DNA from: Chromera velia
Lineage: Eukaryota > Sar > Chromeraceae
Assembly: GCA_018398765.1 (NCBI GenBank)
Contig: JAHBMJ010000013.1
Span: 1-15,131, forward strand
Length of the DNA: 15,131 nt
Reading direction: 5' to 3'
In this document: piece after piece, positions 7,610 to 14,117 of the stretch
Numbering within the stretch: the first letter of the stretch is position 1
How the letters are laid out: each line of letters begins with the position of its first letter
The notes under the pieces: model-generated
The model's database searches: none
What the model saw: only the letters and a program-made list of their open reading frames with translations
What the model was told of the DNA's origin: nothing
Position numbers and translations under genes: made by a program

Positions 7610-8791
7610 CTCACCTCCAGACCGCCAACCCAGGCGGTGAGGAAGAGGGAGACTCGGAGATGGGAGACCCAGAGGGGGGAGAGGGAGGAGCCGGCGTTTC
7701 CGCTGTGTCCCCCTCTGGCCTGGGAGGTCTCGGGGGTGACCCTCAGCAGCGAGTGCCTGAAATGGAGGTGTTCGGCCTCTGTGCGTGCGTGTGTACGGCT
7801 CTGATTTTGAAGGACTGCTTCAAGACGGCGTACGGACTCTCGGACGAACGGTTTGTTCATGAGTCCCTGAATAGGTGGCAAAGAGTGGAGTCATGTTGGA
7901 TAATTATGTAAGAACACTACAGCAGAGAGTAACTTTGGGGGAAGCAGGCATTCAGATTCGTGCTCCTAATTCGTTTTTGGTTTCCGTTTGGTTGGTTGGT
8001 GGGGCTCTGTTGTTTGTCGACCTCTTTGCGCGGCTTGTCTGCAAAAGCCTTTTCCGTCCCTGTCTTTCGCTGATTGATTGCATGCATGACTGCCCCCCCC
8101 TTGGCCCGATCCGAGGAAGAAGAAAGGCGTGAAAGTTTCGCGAATGATCTTTTCACATGGTTACAATCAAACCCCACCAATTCCTTCCTCTATTTCCTCG
8201 ATGTCTGCATGCAGGTGTGCACAGTACGATCCTGGGGAAGCTCTCCTTCGAGAGCAGAAGAAGTACGCCGGGGTGGGCCGAGGTGTGTTGTTGGCAGGGG
8301 GGGACGAGGAGGGAGAGAAGGGCGAGGAGTTTGGGGGAGCTGTAGAGTCCTCGTTTGACATCGATGCGTTTGAGGAGAGGTGCACTGCGTTGCTGGACGC
8401 GTCGGGGGACGTTGCGCTCCTCCGTGGGGAGTTGGCAGAGGCTGTGGCGTCTGCTGACGGCACGAAGGATCTGAACGAGGCGCTTTTGGCGAAGCAGGTG
8501 AAGACGGCAGAGGAGAGACAATGGCGTGAGTTGTTGGGGAAAGGGAAGAGAAAGTCGGCAGCGGCAGGTGGAGAGGAGGAGGATGAGGAGGGGAAGGGGA
8601 CGAAGAGAGGAAGAGGGGGACCGTCAGCGAAGGCTCTCGCGAAGAGGTCAGCTGCGCGTCCGAAAAAGGCGGCTGGGGGGGTGTCTGGACAGAAGACGAA
8701 GGCGAAAGGGGGGAAGAAGAAGAAGAGAAGGAGAGGAGAGGACGAAGACAGCGATGAGGAGGACGACGACGAATCTGATTTTGTGCCTTGA
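21..8791 (+). CDS. SCC2: Cohesin loader subunit Scc2/NIPBL (Nipped-B), C-terminal two thirds, 17 exons, 5' partial
   Basis: With its partner Scc4/MAU2, Scc2 loads the cohesin ring (SMC1–SMC3–kleisin) onto chromatin and stimulates its ATPase, acting in the nucleus. The exon join is 21-400, 775-892, 1176-1333, 1580-1925, 2232-2447, 2632-3270, 3601-3662, 3997-4034, 4266-4336, 4639-5114, 5525-5624, 6006-6085, 6321-6417, 6687-6809, 7133-7279, 7609-7850, 8215-8791. All introns are GT–AG, and the phases close to one frame of 1289 residues plus TGA. From recalled family sequence, the order matches human NIPBL without shuffling: HEAT repeats (about residues 1–400), FEDFCKLW and VLDGLLLFL (about 600–640), VLQLKGLHLMHELLKQAQ (653 on), ALDVVERLRAAGFINPSQAI (about 825–845, start of the Nipped-B C domain), LPCVFESEALFAVHRLNHL (about 995–1013) and YGLSDER (about 1092–1098). 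The start codon and Scc4-binding N-terminus lie left of the window. Identity is secure; individual exon ends are inferred by eye, and exon 3 is the least certain. Confidence 0.9.
368..507. repeat. 40-bp direct duplication of the exon 1 end, joined to a 16-bp perfect hairpin
   Basis: Bases 368–407 (exon 1 end plus donor) recur at 468–507 with 2 mismatches. Between them, 427–442 is the exact reverse complement of 452–467 with a 9-base loop, and the second copy starts directly after the hairpin's right arm. The duplicate carries a second GTTGGT donor at 501. Its use would retain an in-frame TAA at 441–443. Confidence 0.9.
775..892 (+). CDS. SCC2: SCC2 exon 2: HEAT segment ending in the LWVSG region
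   Basis: Acceptor GCTGCAG ends at 774 and donor GTCAGC starts at 893. It encodes VVDREETDHVKGLTLDLFRKLW…TICTHMIQ, completing the split Arg codon of exon 1. It matches the conserved NIPBL segment where a helix following NDEE-like residues ends in FQKLWF. Phase 1 base in, phase 0 out. Confidence 0.85.
1176..1333 (+). CDS. SCC2: SCC2 exon 3 (start uncertain)
   Basis: It encodes SVRYFEKRRTQFRIDSDSLL…VDAALE and ends in phase 2 at the strong donor GTGAGT (1334). The acceptor CTGCCTGCAG (ends 1175) has a long pyrimidine-rich tract before it, so I prefer it. An in-frame alternative acceptor CCTACAG ends at 1058 and would add 39 residues rich in F, S and L, which look like translated pyrimidine tract. 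Confidence 0.65.
1580..1925 (+). CDS. SCC2: SCC2 exon 4: Ala/Gly-rich loop, then HEAT helices
   Basis: Acceptor ACGCAG ends at 1579 and donor GTCGGT starts at 1926. WATELRGALADTHGG leads into a low-complexity GGGEGGHEGG plus A8-like loop. The conserved SKRLTQTAVLAVLEIVAEMKPSL then follows; it corresponds to the NIPBL helix before LQPYL (here LTPLL). The loop is a lineage-specific insertion. Confidence 0.85.
2232..2447 (+). CDS. SCC2: SCC2 exon 5: HEAT helices
   Basis: Acceptor CCCTCAG ends at 2231 and donor GTCAGT starts at 2448; phase 0 at both ends. It encodes VLAIVGRIVTRLCPHL…LLIHMQTGPLNRSIIEAVKCFCAL…VVNLL. This matches the NIPBL segment LEKVVPLME…VKLIMLHGQAVVASCVSCL. No large insertions. 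Confidence 0.9.
2632..3270 (+). CDS. SCC2: SCC2 exon 6: HEAT helix, long acidic/basic insert, FEDFCKLW helix
   Basis: Acceptor TCGGACAG ends at 2631 and donor GTTGGT starts at 3271, phase 0 at both ends. The residues run VNGIQQIHSVYQEV…, then LRRFILVVGAVWDSVD (matching LRSLFTVGALCRHFD of NIPBL). An unconserved stretch of about 110 residues follows, with an acidic run and then basic TP/SP motifs. The exon ends in FEDFCKLWDLGG…LRDQIKG. The next in-frame stop is at 3277–3279, so the donor must precede it. Confidence 0.85.
3441..3499 (+). repeat. CT/GT microsatellite in an SCC2 intron
   Basis: A CT run changes into TGTATG and then pure GT repeats, ending in GTGCGTG, between exons 6 and 7. It lies about 100 bases upstream of the acceptor. 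Confidence 0.9.
3601..3662 (+). CDS. SCC2: SCC2 exon 7
   Basis: Acceptor CTGTCTGCAG ends at 3600 and strong donor GTGAGT starts at 3663. It encodes MVLDGLLLFLNGQRKFIREK plus two bases of a Lys codon, equivalent to the NIPBL helix IIGLGFAFIQHPSLMFE. The methionine is internal, not a start. Confidence 0.85.
3997..4034 (+). CDS. SCC2: SCC2 exon 8 (38-bp microexon)
   Basis: Acceptor GTGTGCAG ends at 3996 and donor GTATGG starts at 4035. It encodes LHDILENALRHP, matching VKNLYNNILSD of NIPBL. Its frame fits only when both neighbours are joined (enters with one base, leaves with one base), which supports the call despite its size. Confidence 0.8.
4266..4336 (+). CDS. SCC2: SCC2 exon 9
   Basis: Acceptor GCATGCAG ends at 4265 and consensus donor GTAAGT starts at 4337. 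VLQLKGLHLMHELLKQAQED matches NIPBL IQVLKNLQTYLQEEDTRM. This is one of the clearest collinear blocks. Confidence 0.88.
4639..5114 (+). CDS. SCC2: SCC2 exon 10: disordered insert followed by the helix before GFINP
   Basis: Acceptor GATCAG ends at 4638 and donor GTGCGT starts at 5115. After AKEEAARLP comes a long unconserved, charged, His/Asn/Gly-rich loop (poly-G at 4696–4704 and 5035–5045). LLVCSLALDVVERLR then follows. I chose the donor at 5115 because the split codon GC|T then gives VCSLALDVVERLRAAGFINP, which lines up gap-free with VRHFALNVIALTLNQGLIHP of NIPBL. The next candidate donor (5119) would break the frame. Confidence 0.85.
5121..5199 (+). repeat. CT/GT microsatellite ending in GGGT repeats, just after the exon 10 donor
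   Basis: CTCTCTGT units, then (CT)n, then (GT)n to about 5188, then three GGG tracts separated by T. It starts 6 bases inside the intron and would translate as Ser/Leu then Val/Cys runs if not spliced out. Confidence 0.9.
5525..5624 (+). CDS. SCC2: SCC2 exon 11: GFINPSQAI core of the Nipped-B C-terminal domain
   Basis: Acceptor TTTGCAG ends at 5524 and donor GTGGGT starts at 5625. It encodes AGFINPSQAIAPVFCLSFSDNALLRSQTARVLR, the best conserved block of the window. It corresponds to QGLIHPVQCVPYL…MRNKADQQL of NIPBL. The donor sits inside a GGGT repeat (see the G-quadruplex entry). Confidence 0.92.
5623..5641 (+). promoter_or_regulatory. G-quadruplex motif overlapping the 5' splice site of the exon 11–12 intron
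   Basis: Five GGG tracts separated by single T residues span the exon–intron junction at 5624/5625 on the sense strand. Single-T loops with G3 tracts form very stable parallel quadruplexes as DNA or RNA in studied oligonucleotides. The repeat also offers GTGGGT-type donors every four bases (5625, 5629, 5633), which would shift frame. Confidence 0.85.
6006..6085 (+). CDS. SCC2: SCC2 exon 12
   Basis: Acceptor GTTTGCAG ends at 6005 and donor GTTAGG starts at 6086, phase 2 out. It encodes LITETRRETLLSSLGDCLLDAFFFLL, matching the NIPBL helix pair after DQQLVEIDKKYAG. The weak donor runs into a G10 tract at 6090–6099. Confidence 0.82.
6321..6417 (+). CDS. SCC2: SCC2 exon 13
   Basis: Acceptor TCTCTGCAG ends at 6320 and donor GTGAGT starts at 6418. 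The split Arg codon leads into RFPGQLRLFEPLRPSSLQPF and then VDLYARTFQQKR. This corresponds to SSALCSHLYSMIRGNR of NIPBL. Confidence 0.85.
6687..6809 (+). CDS. SCC2: SCC2 exon 14
   Basis: Acceptor GTTGCAG ends at 6686 and donor GTCCGT starts at 6810; phase 0 at both ends. It encodes RDRERSIRVLLHQLETL followed by a Lys/Glu-rich helix ending KKQKEEQ. The first half matches RQHRRAFLISLLNLF of NIPBL; the charged helix is longer than in animals. Confidence 0.85.
7133..7279 (+). CDS. SCC2: SCC2 exon 15: ALPCVFESEALFAVHRLNHL block
   Basis: Acceptor TTCTGCAG ends at 7132 and donor GTCGGT starts at 7280, phase 0 at both ends. FLQFAASTVAALPCVFESEA continuing LFAVHRLNHLISIK matches IADNLACFPYQTQEEPLFIMHHIDI of NIPBL, a diagnostic helix pair of the C-terminal HEAT hook. 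Confidence 0.92.
7486..7608 (+). repeat. (GT)n tract forming the whole 3' end of the exon 15–16 intron
   Basis: A (CT)n run of about 28 bases ends at 7486, followed by about 118 bases of GT repeat interrupted by GTAT and GTGGGT steps. The acceptor CAG at 7606–7608 ends it. There is no pyrimidine tract next to the acceptor; the UG repeat takes its place. The window's first intron ends the same way (1–20). Confidence 0.95.
7609..7850 (+). CDS. SCC2: SCC2 exon 16: acidic/Gly loop and the YGLSDER helix
   Basis: Acceptor GTGTGCAG ends at 7608 and donor GTTTGT starts at 7851. SHLQTANPGGEEEGD… is the acidic loop that NIPBL also has after SGSNLLQ. FGLCACVCTALILKDCFKTA continuing YGLSDER matches QGILLLLMLKQHLKNLCGFSDSK. 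Phase 2 out. Confidence 0.88.
8215..8791 (+). CDS. SCC2: SCC2 exon 17: C-terminal helix and Lys/Asp/Glu tail, stop codon
   Basis: Acceptor GCATGCAG ends at 8214; a second CAG at 8222–8224 gives the wrong frame. It encodes CAQYDPGEALLREQKKYAG…, then FDIDAFEERCTALLD, and a tail alternating Lys/Arg-rich with Glu/Asp-rich runs ending DDDESDFVP and TGA at 8789–8791. Length and charge of the tail resemble those of other Scc2 proteins; the sequence is not conserved. Confidence 0.85.
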
Positions 8792-9590
8792 AGAGAGAGG
8801 AGAGAAAGAGAGAGAGGTCAACAGGTTGAAGAAAGTGGTTCGAATTTGGGTGTGATTGATGGATGGAGAAAGGGGGGGGATATTCATGCACATGGGTTGA
8901 GGGTGTAGGGAGGGAGGGATTTGATTGGATTGATTCATGGGAAGAGAAAGAAGAAGAGAAGGCAAGGTGGAGAGGATTGAAGAAGAGAGGGATCTGGTGT
9001 GTACATGTGGGGGCCATTGGAATTGAAAAGCACGTCTCCCTCTCTCTTTTGGGGGTTTGTCTATTTGGTGTGTGCGAGGGGAAGAAGGAATGAAAAGAGG
9101 CGGATCTTGGGACTGGGCAAATGAAAAGATGCAGAACAATCCGGAGTCTCAACGGGAAAGAAATTAGTGCACGGAAAAGAACGAAAAGGAAGCTTGGATT
9201 GAAACTCTTCCTTTTTCCTGTCGATAATTAAAACAACTTCTTTCTCGTCTTGCCTGTGGAGGAAGCTCCGATCGAACTGATTGGTTGATGCTGAGCGTTG
9301 GCAGGCAAGCAGGTGACAAGCACGGGCGGGATTCCTCAATCGTCTATGTCCTCCTCTGCCTGCCTGTCTTTCCTTTGAAACTCCTCCGCGGATGAAAGTT
9401 GAATGGGGGCTAGGAATGGGGGCCTTGGTTCGTCTCTCGAGCGCCTTTTACTGTAAAGTTGACCATCCAGCGAATCGCGAAATTCGCATAGCCGCCTCCG
9501 GATCCCAGAGTTTGAGCGTCAGCTCCGAGTCTGCTTGAGTATCGGGACCTGGAAATTAAGGCTGGAACGATCTAAAGAAAGATCGATCGT
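8792..9590. other. 3' flank of SCC2, purine-rich on the + strand; no gene seen
   Basis: Directly after the stop codon the + strand is GA-rich with several G runs until about 9100, probably the 3' UTR. No clear AATAAA-type signal near a plausible end was seen. From about 9140 to 9590 the base mix is even, with no open frame that reads like protein. Confidence 0.6.
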
Positions 9591-11027
9591 CGATGAGACA
9601 GAGAATACTAGAGAATATTATGCCCTCATGCCCGCTGTACTTCTATAATGTATGAGCTCATTTTTAAAGTAAATTTAAAGTGCCATCAGTCTATTTAAAT
9701 TTTGATTGATTTATCCACTGATCGATTAGCTATATAGCGCGATTTCGTATAATTACGTATGATGTAAGTGTTGTGTGCTGCGTAACATGCCGCGTAAGGT
9801 GCACCGTGTACATACGCGCGCATATATGTCTTCTGGGGCCGCGCCGCGCGTGGCCTGCATAGCGAGCCTGCAGTTGCGCAAACTGCAATGAACCGCCCGG
9901 TATCTTGATCAATCTCACCTCTCTGATTGCATTACCACCTATGGGAGGAGGTAGGAGCTCTAGAGTAGATCAGATGATGTATATGAGACAGATAAACAAA
10001 CAATATAAGCTACAATGTAAGACTGAAAGGTTCCTCCACAGTAGGACGGGAGATTGTATTGCAGCCGCTAGTGCAGCCGGCGCTTATGGTACAATCCCTA
10101 GCCTACCCTGGCCAGAGCTTAAATTCGTATTTCTTAATTTTTTTTATCTCACTTTCACTTAATTTCGACTCTTTATGCTAGCCACCGTCATCTGCGCACT
10201 TGGCCGTGTTTACGGAACACGACAGTATAATGTCTAATCTAATTTATAATGTTCCTTGGGATGATAAACGATGTTGAGAACGAAGAGTCAATTTGTTTCA
10301 GGAAAAGGACCTTGGGTCAATCGAAGCGAAGATTGATCCTTCAAGTACTCATTTGCTCGAGCATTTCACCTACAACGATTTCATCTGTTGGATGCATGAT
10401 AACACATGAGAATCTGCATGCACCGTTAGTTCAAAATAATGATGATCGAGGTTTTTGTTATGTATGCCGCATCCCCATGCATATATGAGGGGCAAATCAA
10501 GCCTTTGAAGCCTATAGTTTGTCCGAACTTGACTTCGAAGGTTCCGCTTTTTCCTAATTGATGCGTTAATTATATAATTCTCTCTTTTTTTTTCATACAT
10601 GCAAGTTTGTTTGTGCGCATTCGCACGCGAAGGCAAGTATTAATTTGAGCTATATAGGTGTCGACGCATTATAACTCATGCGTGCTGTCGACCGATTATT
10701 GACCAACTGTGAATTCCACTGACCGTGGCAATTCCCTCCCGCTCCCTAGTTCAATACAAACCAATTCCTATATTTAACATCTGATCGGCTATCTGCCATA
10801 GCCTTCTCCCCTGAGTCCCCTTTATCAAGGGATAAACCGTTTCTATCGCGTTTCACAATACTGCTCATATTGATAGCACAAGTAAGTATGTAGAACAGTC
10901 GTCATTCTGCGGTATAGTCCGGCCTCTAAGACCATGCAATTAAAGTCAGAATACTGAGGTCGCGAACTTTCACCCCCTATTGCTATAGTTGGACTTATTT
11001 CAAGTTCAGTATCTATACAACGGACAC
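9591..11027. other. AT-rich intergenic region without a recognisable gene
   Basis: Base composition shifts abruptly near 9590–9700 (TTTAAATTT, TATATAG words). The microsatellites and G runs typical of the left part disappear. Only short open frames occur and none resembles a known family. A small hairpin lies at about 9870–9889 (TGCAGTT, 5-base loop, AACTGCA). No tRNA, snRNA or 5S rRNA signature was found. Confidence 0.6.
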
Positions 11028-11093
11028 TTCCAGTCGTTTTTCCTTCCAGTCGGTTGTCTGGCCAGATCTGTTCCAGTCGGTTTGCTATATATA
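11028..11093 (+). promoter_or_regulatory. Promoter-like triple TTCCAGTCG repeat with TATA stretch
   Basis: TTCCAGTCG occurs at 11028–11036, 11044–11052 and 11071–11079, the last two followed by GTT. TATATATA follows at 11086–11093. An ATG lies 58 bases after the TATA stretch (11151) and opens a 22-codon frame. The layout is what a repeated activator site upstream of a core promoter looks like; function is an inference. Confidence 0.35.
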
Positions 11094-11150
11094 CAAGTCA
11101 GCTATTGCATGCAACACATTGTACTTTTTCGGGGATTTTGTTGAGCAAAC

Positions 11151-11219
11151 ATGTCTGCGGGTGTATCCAAAACTTCTCGTTCTTCTGCAGTCAATCTTCT
11201 TGTTGATAATTTTGGTTAA
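11151..11219 (+). CDS. Short open frame after the promoter-like element; possible first exon, unknown product
   Basis: ATG at 11151 gives MSAGVSKTSRSSAVNLLVDN followed by Phe-Gly and TAA (11217–11219). A GTTAAA that could serve as a weak donor overlaps the end at 11214. It could be a first exon of a gene continuing into the segments near 11622 and 12068, but I could not make the phases agree. It could equally be chance. Confidence 0.2.
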   Translation: MSAGVSKTSRSSAVNLLVDNFG

Positions 11220-11433
11220 ACATAGGTACGACATGTATATATCTAAGCCAAATAGAACCAAACACCCCCCAGTACAACAGTCAATTCACCGAACTTCGCT
11301 CCATCAGGGACAGGCGATGAATTGAGTGCCTCTTTTCACCGGTCTATCCGTGTGCTTCCATCTAATTTGCTTGCTTTGCATAATTGTATACTATGACGGA
11401 GCCTGTTTCCCCCTCCTCTTACCATATTGAGAA

Positions 11434-11434
<1 letters not shown>

Positions 11435-11468
<34 letters not shown>
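11435..11468 (+). repeat. (CAGA)n microsatellite, followed by (GGCA)n at about 11479–11501
   Basis: About eight CAGA units, then a short AT-rich spacer, then AGGCAGGC units and an ACACAGACAC tail. Simple tandem repeats; no coding role. Confidence 0.9.
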
Positions 11469-11472
<4 letters not shown>

Positions 11473-11621
11473 ATAAAGGCAGACAGGCAGGCAGGCAGGC
11501 ACACAGACACACGGCTCCAGAGACGGGAGACAATAGGCAAGGCAGACAGTTGTCTGCGTGTTTTGTTCTACAGCCTGAGTCTCTGCATACACTTCATCAT
11601 ACTTCATCATATCATCTTCAG

Positions 11622-11781
11622 TGTTTTGGTGAATCAGTTAGAGGAAGAAATCATCGAGGTGAATAGAATCCATAAAAAAAAAAATCTTCTCCCTTCACAT
11701 CTGCAGGAGGCAACCTCAACACAGCAAGCGGCCAAGCAGTGGCTGTGCACGCTCACACGACTGACAGTTGGAGAGAGAAAG
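11622..11781 (+). CDS. Candidate internal exon(s) of an unidentified gene
   Basis: After CTTCAG (ends 11621) an open frame reads VLVNQLEEEIIE, then a Lys/His stretch, then EATSTQQAAKQWLCTLTRLT continuing VGERK up to a GTCAGT donor at 11782. The segment 11659–11706 begins GTGAAT and ends CTGCAG, so it could be a 48-base intron, or be read through in frame because 48 is a multiple of 3. Charged, helix-like composition between microsatellites is what SCC2 exons in this window also look like. I do not recognise the family. Confidence 0.3.
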
Positions 11782-11894
11782 GTCAGTTAGCAAAGCAAGA
11801 CAGTATGGGAAGAAAAAGAGCGGGGAAAGAGAGAAAGAAGTAAGAAAGAGGGAGTGAGGGGAAAGAACGAGAAAAAAAAGAGAGAGACGGGAAA

Positions 11895-11970
11895 GCAGGA
11901 AGGAAGGAAGGAAGAAAGGAAGGAAGAAAGGAAGGAAAGAAGGAAGGAAGAAAGGAAGGAAGGAAAGAAA
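11895..11970 (+). repeat. (GGAA)n/(GGAAGAAA)n polypurine microsatellite
   Basis: GGAAGGAAGAAA-type units for about 75 bases, within a longer purine-only stretch starting near 11805. If the 11622–11781 segment is an exon, this lies in its downstream intron. Confidence 0.92.
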
Positions 11971-12067
11971 AAAATTTTGAGTTCCAACTGTTGGGTTTTC
12001 CGCATGGGCCTGTCCGTACACTGAAAAGGAAAGATACACAAAGTTGTCTTTTCAATTTCGAATGCAG

Positions 12068-12202
12068 TTTCCTCCCACTCCCTGTATACAGAAGCCGACG
12101 ACGACAGATCGGAAGAAGGGGATTCGCTGGGCTCTTACGGCAGTGCTCTGTCCTCCAAAGAAGAGCGCCTCATGAGGGGCCGCGCTCCAACTACGCAAGA
12201 TG
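12068..12202 (+). CDS. Second candidate exon: acidic, Ser-rich segment, unidentified gene
   Basis: After AATGCAG (ends 12067) one frame reads SSHSLYTEADDDRSEEGDSL then GSYGSALSSKEERLMRGRAP and TTQD, up to GTTTAT at 12203 immediately before a GT microsatellite. Distance from the previous candidate exon (286 bases) is typical of introns here. The frame would need one base from the preceding exon, whereas the 11622–11781 segment ends in phase 0, so they do not join directly. Confidence 0.25.
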
Positions 12203-12221
12203 GTTTATATATGTGTATGAC

Positions 12222-12223
<2 letters not shown>

Positions 12224-12292
<69 letters not shown>

Positions 12293-12439
12293 GTATGTGT
12301 GTGTGCGTGTCTGAAAGAGAGACAGAGACAGAGAGACAGAGATAGAGACAGAGAGACAGAGATAGAGAGACAGAGACAGAGAGACAGAGAGACAGAGACA
12401 GAGAAACAGAGAGAGAGAGAGAGAAACAGAGAGAGAGAG

Positions 12440-12474
<35 letters not shown>
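12224..12474 (+). repeat. Compound microsatellite: (GT)n then (GACAGA/GA)n
   Basis: GT repeats with GTAT interruptions run to about 12309. After a CTGAAAG junction, GACAGA, GATAGA and GA units run to 12473. The flanks are non-repetitive. Sequence from 12475 to the gap at 12610 shows no gene. Confidence 0.95.
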
Positions 12475-12609
12475 ATGTGTACGTATGTGCGTGTGCACGT
12501 TTGTCTGTGCTTTGCATATACAGATCTAGTTGGAACGCTGGTTTCTTCGGTGTTCTTGTGACGTTCACCCTGTCTGCGCTCCGACCTAAATGCTTATAAG
12601 TGTTAGGGG

Positions 12610-12631
12610 NNNNNNNNNNNNNNNNNNNNNN
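12610..12631. other. Assembly gap (22 N) flanked by poly-G
   Basis: GGGG precedes and G13 (12632–12644) follows the N run. The true length is unknown, and joining of the two sides rests on scaffolding. Confidence 0.98.
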
Positions 12632-12644
12632 GGGGGGGGGGGGG

Positions 12645-14117
12645 TCTAACCCATATGGTCGGTTTTGATTTTTTTGATGGCCCCATAGTCCTTAGACGAT
12701 ATTCTATAGTTATATTACAATACACTTTTCTGATCACTCATTGATTTGAACACGGTATTATGATGGAAAAACAAGAAATTGTCTGCAAGAAAGTAGTCTG
12801 TCAGGGGGGGGGACTCCGCTTCCGCCTCTGCAAGGGGATGGACACCCACAGAGAGTATGAAGAAGGGAGGCTCACTCACGAAAACTTCGCAACACCCCCA
12901 GTAGATGTTTTTATTAAGAAGTTCAGAGCCCCAAAGACTGCTTGCTCTGATCCAGTACCCGTGACTGAAACGCCGTTTTGTGGATCGATTACGTTTCTTT
13001 CGTTTCTCTCTCTACAAATTTGAATGTACGTTTTATATTTCTTTTCTTTAAGGACCTCTCAGACTACACTATCACTACAGTTAATGTTTATACTATGTTC
13101 ATACTTTAACTTGGCTTAAACTTTAAGTTTAGGCAAACTTGTTAAACTCTTCATGCAATATATCTATCCATACCCATAACTAAAAACAAAATTTTAGCTA
13201 TATCCAAACTTTTGAATATATTTGGATATATTGAGAACTATGTTAGACCAAGCTTTCTTCGGTTTGGACGGAAGCAGTTGAGGGTATCAAAGACTCAAAC
13301 AGTCAGAGTAACAGAAAAAAACATTGATAAAATTCAATAAGGTCATTATAAAGGGCCATGTATAGACAATCTGGTGTGAAGTTGCCTAAAAAGTGATAAT
13401 GTTGCCATTTTATTGGTAATTTGTATGGGATATAAATGATTTTTTAAGAATGAAACACACATTTTTCAAACATTTGTGCTTCCGTTTATATTTAGATATA
13501 TTTGGCTAAAACATAACCGAAGGTCCAAACTTTGGCTAAATACATTGGCTAAAGACTTTAACAACTTTGCTGTTAGGTTTGTATAAAATTTTAGAACGGT
13601 GTCATTCAAGCAAGAACTAGAGCAAGAAAAGCTGTATTAATACTAGCTTAAATATAACTTGTACTCTACTTTAGTAACTTTAAAATTTCTTCTAGAGTTA
13701 CTAAAGTATCATAACTTTAGGAAGTCTGGGACCCTAGAGTAACCACCCTATTTGGGTAACTCTTAAAATGACTGTGTAGATTTTAAGAATCATTAAAAGT
13801 ACTTTAAAAATAAATAAAAATATTGATGTCAGACTTGCATTGTCATGCAGTGTCTACTACTAGGTCTACTACGGCCATAGCTAGGGCTATAGTGACTATA
13901 GTCTACTACTTAGAGTACTATATATATCCGATTATATATCCACGTAGTATTAATTCTATGACCAGGGATGACGATGGCGCATCCTAGTGGCGCATCATTG
14001 TGATTAGCCATGGTCATTTTGACACAATAGATGAAACAATCTGGGTTTTACACACACTGTCACACAGTGGAACCGGAAAAAGAGGTAGCTTGGCAAGTAG
14101 GCGAGAATACCGATGCA
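12645..14117. other. AT-rich region with short repeats; no gene seen
   Basis: Strongly AT-rich from about 13030. TTGGCTAAA recurs (about 13501, 13533 and 13546), with related TTTAGCTATATCCAAA forms. TATATCCAAA at 13199–13208 is inverted at 13221–13230. GTCTACTAC occurs three times at 13852–13909. TGGCGCATC is repeated at 13975–13983 and 13988–13996. An 87-codon frame at 12760–13023 has no recognisable features. This may be decayed mobile DNA, but no terminal repeats could be paired. Confidence 0.5.
13667..13708. repeat. 13-bp perfect inverted repeat
   Basis: TACTTTAGTAACT-type arms: 13667–13679 pairs exactly with 13696–13708 around a 16-base AT-rich loop. It lies in the AT-rich spacer and could form a hairpin; no coding association. 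Confidence 0.85.

Noticed and set aside
8190-9152. 320-codon open frame on the minus strand over the last SCC2 exon and its 3' flank
   Set aside because: It is the antisense of purine-rich sequence: its translation is Ser/Pro/His/Thr-rich low complexity with no domain, and it overlaps a homology-supported exon.
9905-10162. 85-codon + strand frame in the intergenic region
   Set aside because: It begins at a TTG, has no homology I recognise and ends in a T-rich hydrophobic tail; no splice context.
10270-10412. Open stretch reading EKDLGSIEAKIDPSSTHLLE and onward after a TTTCAG
   Set aside because: About 40 codons without start, partner exon or recognisable family; AT-rich DNA gives such frames by chance.
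11151-11240. Resemblance of LLVDNFG to the start of MoaA/CNX2 radical SAM proteins
   Set aside because: Only about six residues match and no downstream CxxxCxxC cluster follows in any frame before the microsatellites.
11435-11501. CRISPR-like or satellite array from regularly spaced CAGA/GGCA units
   Set aside because: Units are 4 bases with no spacers; these are ordinary microsatellites.
12107-12118. AGATCGGAAG, which resembles a sequencing adapter start
   Set aside because: Only ten bases match before it diverges, and it lies inside a continuous open frame; likely coincidence.
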